This document shows, one piece after another, positions 24,205 through 31,968 of a stretch of 32,721 bases of DNA. The notes under the pieces are model-generated. The model worked only from the letters and a program-made list of their open reading frames with translations. It was not told the DNA's origin and made no database searches. The stretch lies in contig JAUZSF010000002.1 in the NCBI GenBank assembly GCA_030949705.1, positions 1 through 32,721 on the forward strand. Reading direction: 5' to 3'. Source of the DNA: Robiginitomaculum sp. Its GTDB lineage: Bacteria > Pseudomonadota > Alphaproteobacteria > Caulobacterales > Maricaulaceae. Every line of letters starts with the position of its first letter. Positions within the stretch are counted from its first letter, which is position 1. The position numbers and the translations under genes were made by a program.

Positions 24205-25202
24205 GATAACCAGCCCGGAACCGGCAGGTTCTTTTCGCGCAAAAATTCAGGATTATAAAGCTTGGACTGATACCGATTGCCATAATCACACAGGAGGGTG
24301 ACGATGGTGTGTCCCGGGCCCATATCCCGGGCCAGGGCCATGGCTCCGGCGATGTTAACCCCGGAGGAACCGCCCAGGCACAGCCCCTCGTTCTCGACCA
24401 GATCAAACAGGATGTTCAGGGCATCTTCATCGGCAATGCGATAGGCGTCGTCAATGGTGACCCCTTCCAGATTGCCGGTCACGCGGCCCTGGCCAATGCC
24501 TTCGGTGATCGAGCCACCCTCGGTTTTTAGCTCACCCTCCTTGATCCATGAAAACAATTTTGAGCCACCGGGGTCGGCCAGGGCGATGGTAATGTCCGGA
24601 TTGCGCTCTTTAAGGGCCAGCGAGACCCCGCCCAGCGTACCGCCGGAGCCAACCGCACAGATAAAGCCATCCAGCTTTCCATTGGTCTGATCCCAAATCT
24701 CCGGGCCGGTGCTCTGGTAATGGGCATCGCGATTGGCGGTGTTGTCAAACTGATTGGCCCACAGGACGCCGCGCGGCTCCGACTTGGCCATTTCTTCGGC
24801 CAGGGTGCGTGAAAAATGCACGTAATTTTTAGGGTTGGCATAGGGCACCGCATCCACCTCGTGCAGCTCACCGCCCAGCAATTGTATGGCGTCCTTTTTT
24901 TCCTGCGCCTGGGTGCGTGGTATGACGATCACTACGCGATAGCCCAACGCCCGGCCTACCATGGCCAGACCAATGCCGGTATTGCCCGCCGTGCCTTCGA
25001 CAATGGTGCCGCCGGGTTGCAGTGCGCCGGATTTTTCCGCATCGCGGATAATGCCCAGCGCGGCGCGATCCTTGATTGACTGGCCGGGGTTTAAAAATTC
25101 ACATTTGCCCAGGATCTCACACCCGGTTTCCTCTGAGGCGCGGCGCAGCCGCAATAAAGGGGTATTGCCAATTAGATCGAGAACGGACTGGGCATAGGCC
25201 AT
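24201..25202 (-). CDS. cysK: Cysteine synthase A (O-acetylserine sulfhydrylase)
   Basis: The 333-residue fold-type II PLP enzyme makes cysteine from O-acetylserine and sulfide. Motifs are DLIGNTPLLRL at the N-terminus, the PLP lysine K44 in NPGQSIKDRAALG, the phosphate or substrate loop EGTAGNTGIGLA (69-80), and the glycine-rich AVGSGGTLGG. The C-terminal GLCLGGSSGVNIAGA and LLCDYGNRYQSKLYN are typical. An ATG at 25262 would add 20 residues without family similarity; the chosen start at 25202 has GGAG upstream. The gene lies 69 bases after cfa and overlaps metC. Together cysK-metC connect sulfide to cysteine and homocysteine. Confidence 0.94.
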   Translation of the reverse strand: MAYAQSVLDLIGNTPLLRLRRASEETGCEILGKCEFLNPGQSIKDRAALGIIRDAEKSGALQPGGTIVEGTAGNTGIGLAMVGRALGYRVVIVIPRTQAQEKKDAIQLLGGELHEVDAVPYANPKNYVHFSRTLAEEMAKSEPRGVLWANQFDNTANRDAHYQSTGPEIWDQTNGKLDGFICAVGSGGTLGGVSLALKERNPDITIALADPGGSKLFSWIKEGELKTEGGSITEGIGQGRVTGNLEGVTIDDAYRIADEDALNILFDLVENEGLCLGGSSGVNIAGAMALARDMGPGHTIVTLLCDYGNRYQSKLYNPEFLREKNLPVPGWLS

Positions 25203-25271
25203 GGGGAACTCCTGCAAGGTCGTCGTAAACTCACAGGTAATCGCGCGCGTGCGCGCTGGCAAGCGTCCAGC

Positions 25272-26502
25272 TTATTTGCTTAGCACAAACTGGCCGACAT
25301 CAGTGCGCCCCGTAGTGAAACCGGCCTCACAATAGGCCAGATAAAACTGCCATAAACGATTAAAGCGCTCGTCAAAGCCCAGAGGTTTGATGGCGGTCCA
25401 GTGGGCAGTAAAATTTTTCATCCACTGGGCCAGTGTTCGGGCATAATCCTGGCCAAACATTTGCGCCTCGTTCAGTACCAGACCGGCCTTGCTGATCTCG
25501 CTGCGCAAGGCACTGACCGAGGGCAATACACCGCCCGGAAAGATGTAACGCTGGATAAAGTCCATACGTTTGGCATAGCGCGAAAACAGATCGTCTCGAA
25601 TGGTGATGATCTGTACCGCGGCGCGCCCGGCCGGTTTCAAGACATTACGGATTTTATGGAAATAATCGGGCCAGTATTCCTGCCCCACAGCCTCGAACAT
25701 CTCGATCGAGGCGACTTTGTCATATTGGCCCTCTACGTCCCGGTAATCGATGAATTTAAGGTCCACCCTGTCGCCAAGCTGGGATTTTTGTATGCGGGCG
25801 CTGGCATAATCAAACTGTTCGCGCGAAATGGTGATGCCGGTCACCCGGGCACCCACTTCACGGGCGGCAAATTCCGCAAATCCGCCCCAGCCACAACCGA
25901 TTTCCAGCACATGATCCTTGGCCTTCAGGCCGAGATTATTGGCCAAAGACTGATATTTGCGCCGTTGCGCCTCTTCCAGGGATAAGTCTTCTCCGTCATA
26001 GCGCGCCGACGAATAGGTCATGGAGGGGTCCAGCCATTTTTCATAAAAGGCATTACCCAGATCATAGTGGGCGGAAATATTGCGTTTGGCACCGCGGCGC
26101 GTATTGGCATTCAAGCGCAGCATCAGGGTGTAAAACAGCCGCATTATGGGACTGGCTCCGGTGGCCAGCGCGTGCATGCGGTCCAGATTAAGCGATATGG
26201 TGGTCAATACCTTTGCCAGATCCGGCGTCGTCCATTCACCGGCTATATAGCTTTCGGCCAGACCGACATCGCCGGTGCGTGCCACACGGCCGACCAGGGC
26301 GTAGCTGTGAAGGCTCATGACGGCCTTGGGGCCATCGTCTGCGCCGCTGAACACTAATGTCTTTTCCGTCTGGCAGGGTAAGCTCCAGACTGCCGGCGGA
26401 AATGCTTGTCAAACGCTCTGCAAGACGCTTGAAACTCCATGGAACGCCTTGCAGTGCGCGAATGTTCTGCGGGGTTGCAGCCATTGCGATACCGTGCGCC
26501 AT
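25272..26502 (-). pseudogene. cfa: Cyclopropane-fatty-acyl-phospholipid synthase, single-base frameshift near codon 48
   Basis: Cfa uses S-adenosylmethionine to add a methylene bridge to unsaturated fatty acids of membrane phospholipids. The natural start is the ATG at 26502, behind a strong AGGAGGAGAT site. That frame encodes the first 47 residues (to LELTLPDGK), then goes out of frame. Removing one base near 26361 (a C on the plus strand) gives TLVFSGADDGPKAV and continues cleanly for 362 residues, for a normal 409-residue enzyme. The catalytic part is intact: YDLGNAFYEKWLDPSMTYSSA, the SAM loop VLEIGCGWGGFAEFA, SIEMFEAVGQEYW and FIFPGG-type segment RYIFPGGVLPS. It is the first gene before cysK-metC. 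The shift is real inactivation or a sequencing error. Confidence 0.88.
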
Positions 26503-26640
26503 ATCTCCTCCTGTTTAACCAGTGGAGGGCGCAGCATAGCGAAAAAGCGTTCCTTAGGCAAAGGGACGCCCTGTCGCAGCGGCTTTTTTGCTTCTGCCTC
26601 TTTGCGGCCGCTTTTGAATCGTGCAATGGAGTGTCCCTAT

Positions 26641-27816
26641 ATGCTGCAAAACGAAAGAACGTCCATGCGTGCCCTGATCTCTATTTTTATTCTGCTTGGC
26701 CTGGCGCCAATGACTCTTGCCGCCGAGTTTGAAACCCCGGCCACCCATGCGGTGATCCTGGATTATGATACTGGCCTGGTTCTCTTTGGCCATGATGCGG
26801 ATACGCCCATCCCACCGGCCTCGATGACCAAGATCATGACCCTGTATATGGTGTTTGAACGGTTGAAATCGGGGGCCTTGTCTCTGGATGATGAATTTAC
26901 GGTTTCTGCTGATGCCTGGCGGCGCGGCGGTTTCTCATCAGGATCATCCACCATGTGCCTGCGCCCCAAAGAACGGGTGCGCGTGGAAGACCTTATTCGC
27001 GGGGTGATCGTGCTTTCGGGCAATGATGCGGCGATTACGCTGGCCGAAAACATTGCCGGCAGCGAGGCCGCCTTTGCCCGCCAGATGACCGAACGGGCGC
27101 ACGAGCTGGGCCTGAACACGGTGCAGTTTCACAATGCCACGGGCTGGCCGGACCCGGGCCACGAGATCAGCGTACATGATCTGGCCAAATTGACCCGTAT
27201 GATCATTCGCGATTTTCCCGAAGACTATGCCTATTTTTCCGAACGCGAATTTGACTGGTGCAAGGCAGCACCTTCGAACCGTTATAACCGCAATCCGTTA
27301 TTGGGGGTGGTGCCGGGGGCCGATGGCTTGAAAACTGGCCATACGAAAGAGTCCGGCTTTGGCCTGGCTGGCTCGGCGGTGCGCGATGGCAAACGGCGCA
27401 TCATTGTGTTTACCGGCATGAAATCCAGCCGGGGCCGGGCCAGCGAGGGTGAACGCCTGATGCGGGCTGCCTTTGGCGAATTTGATATCAAAACCCTGTA
27501 TGAAAAAGGGGCTGTGGTCGGCGAAGCCAAAGTAGCGCTGGGCAAGGCCCTGACCGTGCCTGTGATCACTGATCAGCAAATCAATGTGGCCTATTTTCGC
27601 CCGAACCGGCGCTCCATCACCACCGCCTTCGTCTATGACGGCCCGGTGCAGGCCCCGGTGCAAAAAGGCGATCCGATCGGTAAACTGGTGGTCGAGGAAA
27701 AAGGCGAGGTCAAGGCCTCCTATCCTTTGCTGGCGGGGGCTTCTGTAGAGAAAAAAGGCCTCTTTGGGCAGGCGATCGCTGGTTTGGTCTGGGCTGATAC
27801 GGGGCGCAGGCACGGA
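26641..27816 (+). CDS. dacC: D-alanyl-D-alanine carboxypeptidase (PBP5/6 type), no stop before tmk
   Basis: This serine-type carboxypeptidase trims the terminal D-Ala from peptidoglycan pentapeptides in the periplasm. A signal peptide precedes the mature protein (ALISIFILLGLAPMTLAA). The three active-site motifs are SMTK (61-64), SGN (126-128) and KTG (231-233). A C-terminal PBP5-type beta domain follows, ending GLFGQAIAGLVW. The ATG at 26641 is preferred for its GGAG site; one at 26665 is possible. No stop codon separates it from tmk: the frame runs on through DTGRRHG into the tmk ATG at 27817. One extra G in the run at 27791-27793 would give VWG and a TGA stop at 385 residues, the expected length. 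Confidence 0.9.
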
Positions 27817-28455
27817 ATGAGCCAAGGGGCAAAATTCATCAGCTTTGAAGGCGGTGAGGGGGCGGGTAAAACCACCCAGATCAAATTGCTGGGTGATTAT
27901 CTGCAAGCCCATGGCCATGAGGTGGTCATCACCCGCGAGCCGGGGGGCACCCCGGATGCCGAGGCCGTGCGCGATCTTGTGTTGGGCGGCGAGCCGGGGC
28001 GCTGGTCCGCGACCGAAGAAATGCTGCTAATGTATACGGCGCGTTCGCAATTGGTGCGTACGGTCATTCGCCCGGCGCTGGAACGCGGGGCCTGGGTGCT
28101 GAGTGACCGCTTTGCCGATTCCACCATGGTTTATCAGGGCTATGCTGGCGGCGTGCCGGTAGACAAGGTTCGCGCCTTGCACCGGTTGGTACTGGGCAAC
28201 TTCAATCCTGACATTACCTTTATTATGGATATTGAGCCGACCAATGGCATGCAGCGCGTGCATTCACGTGCTGAGGCTCTCAACCAGTTTGAAAAACGCG
28301 ATACGCAATTTTATGAACGCACCCGCGATGCTTATCTTGCCATTGCCAAGGCCGAGCCGGAACGGTGTGTGGTTATTCATGCGGCAAAGGCTCCCGAAGT
28401 GGTGGCCGCCAATATATTGCACCATATTAAAGCGCGTGCCGGAGGCGATCTTTGA
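27817..28455 (+). CDS. tmk: Thymidylate kinase
   Basis: The 212-residue enzyme phosphorylates dTMP to dTDP for DNA synthesis. The P-loop is FEGGEGAGKTTQ (10-21), followed by the ITREPGGTPDAEAVRDLVL motif that binds dTMP. The SDRFADSTMVYQGYAGG segment is the DRY/H-type signature, and the lid is in VHSRAEALNQFEKRDTQFYER. The start ATG is assigned by family length; as the sequence stands it lies in frame with dacC with no stop between. The stop overlaps the TTG start of holB (TTGA). Gene order dacC-tmk-holB is common in alphaproteobacteria. Confidence 0.95.
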   Translation: MSQGAKFISFEGGEGAGKTTQIKLLGDYLQAHGHEVVITREPGGTPDAEAVRDLVLGGEPGRWSATEEMLLMYTARSQLVRTVIRPALERGAWVLSDRFADSTMVYQGYAGGVPVDKVRALHRLVLGNFNPDITFIMDIEPTNGMQRVHSRAEALNQFEKRDTQFYERTRDAYLAIAKAEPERCVVIHAAKAPEVVAANILHHIKARAGGDL

Positions 28456-29513
28456 GCGCCTTGGATTATCCGGACGAGCCGGACCGGGCCCCCGGTTGCC
28501 CGGCGCCGCGCGAAACCCATGATCTTTATGGCCATGAAGCGGCCGAGCGCGCCTTTGCGGAGGCCCAGGCCGCTGGTCATTTGCATCATGCCTGGTTGAT
28601 CTGTGGGCCGCGCGGCATTGGCAAGGCCACCTTGGCCTATCGTATGGCGCGGCGCGTATTGGGGGCGAAACCGGACCCTGATCACGGGGTGTTGGGTGCA
28701 GATCCGAACGATCCTACCACCATGCGCATTGCCGCGATGAGCCACGGGGATCTGATGGTGTTGCGCCGCCCCTTTGATGAAAAGCGCAAACGCTGGCGCG
28801 GTGAAATCACGGTGGAAGAAGCGCGGCGCATGGCGGGCCTGTTCCACACGCGCGCCGGCGAGGGGGGCTGGCGGGTCTGTATTATTGATGCGGCGGACGA
28901 ACTGAATTTGAATGCGGCCAACGCTATCCTGAAAATGCTGGAAGAGCCGCCGGATCGGGCCATGGTGATTTTGGTTGCTCATGCGCCCGGGCGTTTGCCC
29001 GCCACCATTCGCTCGCGTTGTCGCCGTTTGGATTTGCGCCCCTTGTCGGCTGCATTGACGACAAAAATTGCCATTACCCACGGGGCCAGCGAAGACGAGG
29101 CCGCCTTGGCCAGCAAACTGGCGGCGGGCAGCCCCGGGCGGGCGCTGGCCATGGTTTCGGCGGATGGGACGGCGTTGTGGCGTGAAATTGATCAATTGGT
29201 AACTCAGGGGCCACGGGCCGGACAAAGTGCGGCGCACGGGCTTGCGCACCGTCTGGCGCTGGCCAAGGCGGCCCCGCAACGCAGTTTGTTTTTTGAATTG
29301 CTGGTGATGCGCCTGGAACAGCAAATTCGGTCGAGCGTAGGGGCGGGTCAGATCACGGGCATAGAGCCGTGGTTTGCCTTGCGTGATGAGCTGAACGCCC
29401 TTGCGGTGGATATGGAACGGCTTTATCTCGACCCGGCGCAGGTGATCCATAACGCCATCCAGAAAACGTGGCGCATCGTTTCAGCGCACCCCATACAGGA
29501 ACATGAGGCTTAG
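28452..29513 (+). CDS. holB: DNA polymerase III delta' subunit
   Basis: The 353-residue clamp-loader subunit has an AAA+ fold: Walker A-like CGPRGIGKATLAYRMAR (51-67), a sensor region VCIIDAADELNLNAANAILK, then LEEPPDRAMVILVAHAPGRLPATI with the SRC motif (IRSRCRRLDLRPL). The Walker A loop retains the lysine. Translation starts at a TTG (28452), overlapping the tmk stop, with GGAGG seven bases upstream, which supports coupling. The C-terminal half is divergent, as usual for HolB. It is followed without a gap by tatD. Confidence 0.93.
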   Translation: MSALDYPDEPDRAPGCPAPRETHDLYGHEAAERAFAEAQAAGHLHHAWLICGPRGIGKATLAYRMARRVLGAKPDPDHGVLGADPNDPTTMRIAAMSHGDLMVLRRPFDEKRKRWRGEITVEEARRMAGLFHTRAGEGGWRVCIIDAADELNLNAANAILKMLEEPPDRAMVILVAHAPGRLPATIRSRCRRLDLRPLSAALTTKIAITHGASEDEAALASKLAAGSPGRALAMVSADGTALWREIDQLVTQGPRAGQSAAHGLAHRLALAKAAPQRSLFFELLVMRLEQQIRSSVGAGQITGIEPWFALRDELNALAVDMERLYLDPAQVIHNAIQKTWRIVSAHPIQEHEA

Positions 29514-30315
29514 ATGCTGATCGACAGTCATGCCAATTTGCACGCAAAATCCTATGAGCCGGATTTGGGCGCTGTGCTGGCCCGGTCCCGCGACAAGGAT
29601 GTACAGGTATTGGTGACCATTTGCTGTCGTATGCATGAATATGCCACGCGCCCTGGCCGTGGCCGATATGGACCCGGACATCTGGTGCACCATTGGGGTG
29701 CATCCTCATCATGCGGGCGATGATCCTCATATATCCCCAACCATGCTGGCGGATCTGGCGGCGCATCCCAAAGTCATTGGCATTGGCGAAACGGGGCTGG
29801 ATTATCATTATGGCTATAGCAGCCGCGATGACCAATTGGCCAATTTGCGCAGTCATGCCGAGGCAGCGCGGCAAACCGGCCTGCCTTTGGTATTGCATAC
29901 CCGCGAAGCCGATGATGACATGATGCATTTTCTGGAAGAAGAAAATGCTGGCGAGGATTTTGCCTTTATCCTGCATTCCTATACCTCTGGCGAGGCTCTG
30001 GCGAAAATGGCGGTCGAGCGCGGCGGCTATTTCAGCGTCAATGGTATTGCCAGTTTTCGCAATGCCGGCAGTGTGCGCGGCGTGATTGCCGATATTATGC
30101 CGATGGACCGCATTTTGCTGGAAACCGATTGCCCATATCTGGCCCCGGTGCCCAAACGGGGGCGGCGCAATGAGCCGGCCTATTTGCCCTATATTGCCGA
30201 TTGTCTGGCCGCCATTAAAGGCATTACGCCGGTGCAGGTGGCTAAACAAACCACAGAAAACTTTTTTGCCCTGTTTGCGCGCGCCGCCTCTTCGAACCGG
30301 GAGGCAAGGGGATGA
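29514..30315 (+). pseudogene. tatD: TatD-family metal-dependent DNase, single-base frameshift at codon 43-44
   Basis: TatD proteins are TIM-barrel metal-dependent 3'-5' nucleases. The ATG at 29514 directly follows the holB stop and encodes 43 residues (MLIDSHANLHAKSY to CCRMHEY). Removing one base near 29643 continues in frame as PRALAVADMDPDIW for 223 residues, giving a 266-residue protein of normal length. Metal-site motifs in the second part are GVHPHHA, IGETGLDYHYGY, LVLHTREADDD, LHSYTSGEAL and LETDCPYLAPVP. The first motif reads DSHANLH where the classic TatD motif is DxHxHL, so one histidine is Asn; I believe this variant is common in alphaproteobacterial homologues. The stop overlaps the next ATG. 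Real mutation or read error is undecided. Confidence 0.88.
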
Positions 30316-31133
30316 GCAAAGCGCGCACCGAAATCCGCATACTGGGCTGTGGCTCCTCTGGCGGTGTGCCGCGCATTGGCCCGAACTGGGGAAATTGCGA
30401 TCCCAATGAGCCAAAAAACCGGCGCTCTCGGTGTTCGATCCTGGTGCAACGTTTTGATCAGGGCGAAGAGCCTACCAGTGTACTGGTCGATACCTCGCCC
30501 GATATGCGCGAACAATTAATCCGCGCGCAAACCCGCCGGCTGGATGCGGTGCTCTATACCCATGACCATGCAGACCAGGTGCACGGGGTCGATGATCTGC
30601 GCCAGATCTGTTATGCCATGCGCAAGCGGGTGCCGGTATATATGGATACCCCCACTGCCAGGACGCTAAAGCGGCGCTTTGATTATTGCTTTGAACAGGC
30701 CGAAGGCTCTGGTTATCCAGCCATATTGGAAGCCATGGAAATGCCTGCGCCGGGCACCGGGTTTAGCATTGAAGGGCCGGGGGGCGCATTGCCGGTTATC
30801 GCCATTGACCTGGAACATGGTCCCAGTGTCCGGTCTTTGGGGTTTCGCTTTGGCGATATTGCCTATTGCCCGGATGTTTCAGCAATCCCCGCGGCAAGCC
30901 AAGAACAGTTTGAAGGGCTAAAGCTGTGGATTGTGGATGCGTTGCGTATAGAGCCACATCCCACTCATGCTCATCTGGAACAAACCCTGCAATGGATTGA
31001 GCGGTTCAAACCCGAACGGGCCATCCTGACCAATATGCATATCACGCTGGATTATGCCACGTTAAAGGCCAGCCTGCCCCAAGGGGTGGAGCCGGCCTAT
31101 GATGGCATGGTTATCGGCCTTGTAGACGACTGA
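30312..31133 (+). CDS. MBL-fold metallohydrolase (PhnP-like)
   Basis: The 273-residue protein is a metallo-beta-lactamase-fold hydrolase resembling PhnP phosphodiesterases. It begins with ILGCGSSGGVPRIG, a glycine-rich strand typical of this branch, and has the zinc motif THDHADQVHG (HxHxDxxH). The loop GNCDPNEPKNRRSRCSILV has the two Cys often seen in PhnP. An Asp in AYCPDVSAIP and the terminal His in TNMHITLDY complete the metal site. It overlaps the tatD stop by four bases and ends exactly where the convergent MucR gene ends. In many alphaproteobacteria it follows tatD. Substrate is unknown; a cyclic phosphate or phosphodiester is plausible. Confidence 0.9.
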   Translation: MSKARTEIRILGCGSSGGVPRIGPNWGNCDPNEPKNRRSRCSILVQRFDQGEEPTSVLVDTSPDMREQLIRAQTRRLDAVLYTHDHADQVHGVDDLRQICYAMRKRVPVYMDTPTARTLKRRFDYCFEQAEGSGYPAILEAMEMPAPGTGFSIEGPGGALPVIAIDLEHGPSVRSLGFRFGDIAYCPDVSAIPAASQEQFEGLKLWIVDALRIEPHPTHAHLEQTLQWIERFKPERAILTNMHITLDYATLKASLPQGVEPAYDGMVIGLVDD

Positions 31134-31568
31134 TTACTTGGCTTTGCTTTTTGATTTGCGGACACCTTTACCCAGGCCGATTTCTTTAGCCAGGCTGGAA
31201 CGGCGGCGCGCATAGGCCGGGGCCACCATGGGATAATCAGCCGGCAGCCGCCATTTCTGGCGATATTCATCCGGGGTCAGATTATACCGGGTGCGCAGAT
31301 AACGCTTCAGCATTTTCAGCTTGGCACCATCTTCCAGACAAATCATATAGTCCTCGGTAATGGATCGTGAGATCGGAACCGCAGGTTTTTGCTTGACGGT
31401 GGGGGCGTTGGTGCTGGTCAGCTCACCCATGGCCGTGTGTACGGACTTGATCAGGGCAGGCAGCTCTTCAACGGAAATGGTATTATTGCTGACAAACGAA
31501 GCAACAATATCAGTGGTCATATGAATTTTTTCCAGCACGTCTGGGGAGTTTTCATCATCATTGGTCAT
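31134..31568 (-). CDS. Ros/MucR family transcriptional regulator lacking most zinc ligands
   Basis: The 144-residue protein belongs to the Ros/MucR family of prokaryotic zinc-finger regulators controlling surface polysaccharide, motility and cell-cycle genes in alphaproteobacteria. The DNA-binding core is YMICLEDGAKLKMLKRYLRT followed by RYNLTPDEYRQKW and LPADYPMVAPAYARRRS. In zinc-binding members the finger is Cys-x2-Cys-x9-His-x3-His. Here only C77 remains; the other positions are D80, Y90 and R94. Zinc-free members of the family are known. The ATG at 31568 is chosen because AAGGA lies eight bases upstream; one at 31574 is too close. The basic tail (KGVRKSKSKAK) may help DNA binding. Confidence 0.92.
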   Translation of the reverse strand: MTNDDENSPDVLEKIHMTTDIVASFVSNNTISVEELPALIKSVHTAMGELTSTNAPTVKQKPAVPISRSITEDYMICLEDGAKLKMLKRYLRTRYNLTPDEYRQKWRLPADYPMVAPAYARRRSSLAKEIGLGKGVRKSKSKAK

Positions 31569-31968
31569 ATGCATTGTCCTTCGGGGTATGTTTTAGTTTT
31601 TTTATTCTATAAACGAACAAAATGCTTACTTAGGAAGTATGAATGAATTAAAATTTTGCGCAATAGGCGATGTGTAATTAGAAGTGCAGAAAAACACATA
31701 ATATTCCATATTTTTCATCAGGTTTTTCACGGTTTTGTTTATGAGGAGTTTTTCAATGAAAACAATTATGACACCTATGTTTGTTTGTAATGGTATAAAA
31801 TCGGTGCCAGGGTGATACCTTATAATGTTACAAATAATCATTAGCGTACTTACGGCTGCTTTTTTAAAGTGAAAAGCCAGTTGTGCAGAACGAAGTCTGG
31901 TTTTATCACCATCTCTTTTACATCATTGGTATGCGTGTGCGGGTGCCAGTATCATGAAAGGCCAAAAC
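31569..31968. other. AT-rich divergent promoter region between the MucR-family gene and glyA
   Basis: This 400-base stretch is markedly richer in A and T than the genes around it, especially 31590-31860, and holds no gene I can support. It should contain the promoters of both divergent genes. MucR-type proteins bind AT-rich sites with T-rich motifs and often regulate themselves, so it is a likely binding region. An imperfect inverted repeat, AAAAGCCAG (about 31870) and CTGGTTTTAT (about 31897), lies in the glyA leader. No known riboswitch pattern was recognised. Confidence 0.5.

Noticed and set aside
26317..26640. Upstream extension of the dacC frame by 108 codons
   Set aside because: It runs antisense through the start of cfa and would bury the signal peptide. 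Start codons at 26641 and 26665 are proper.
28377..30414. Two long minus-strand frames over holB, tatD and the MBL gene
   Set aside because: They are complements of well-supported genes and have arginine/histidine-rich shadow composition.
31626..31841. 71-codon minus-strand frame in the MucR-glyA gap
   Set aside because: AT-rich sequence with no ribosome site or similarity to a known protein; more likely part of the regulatory region.
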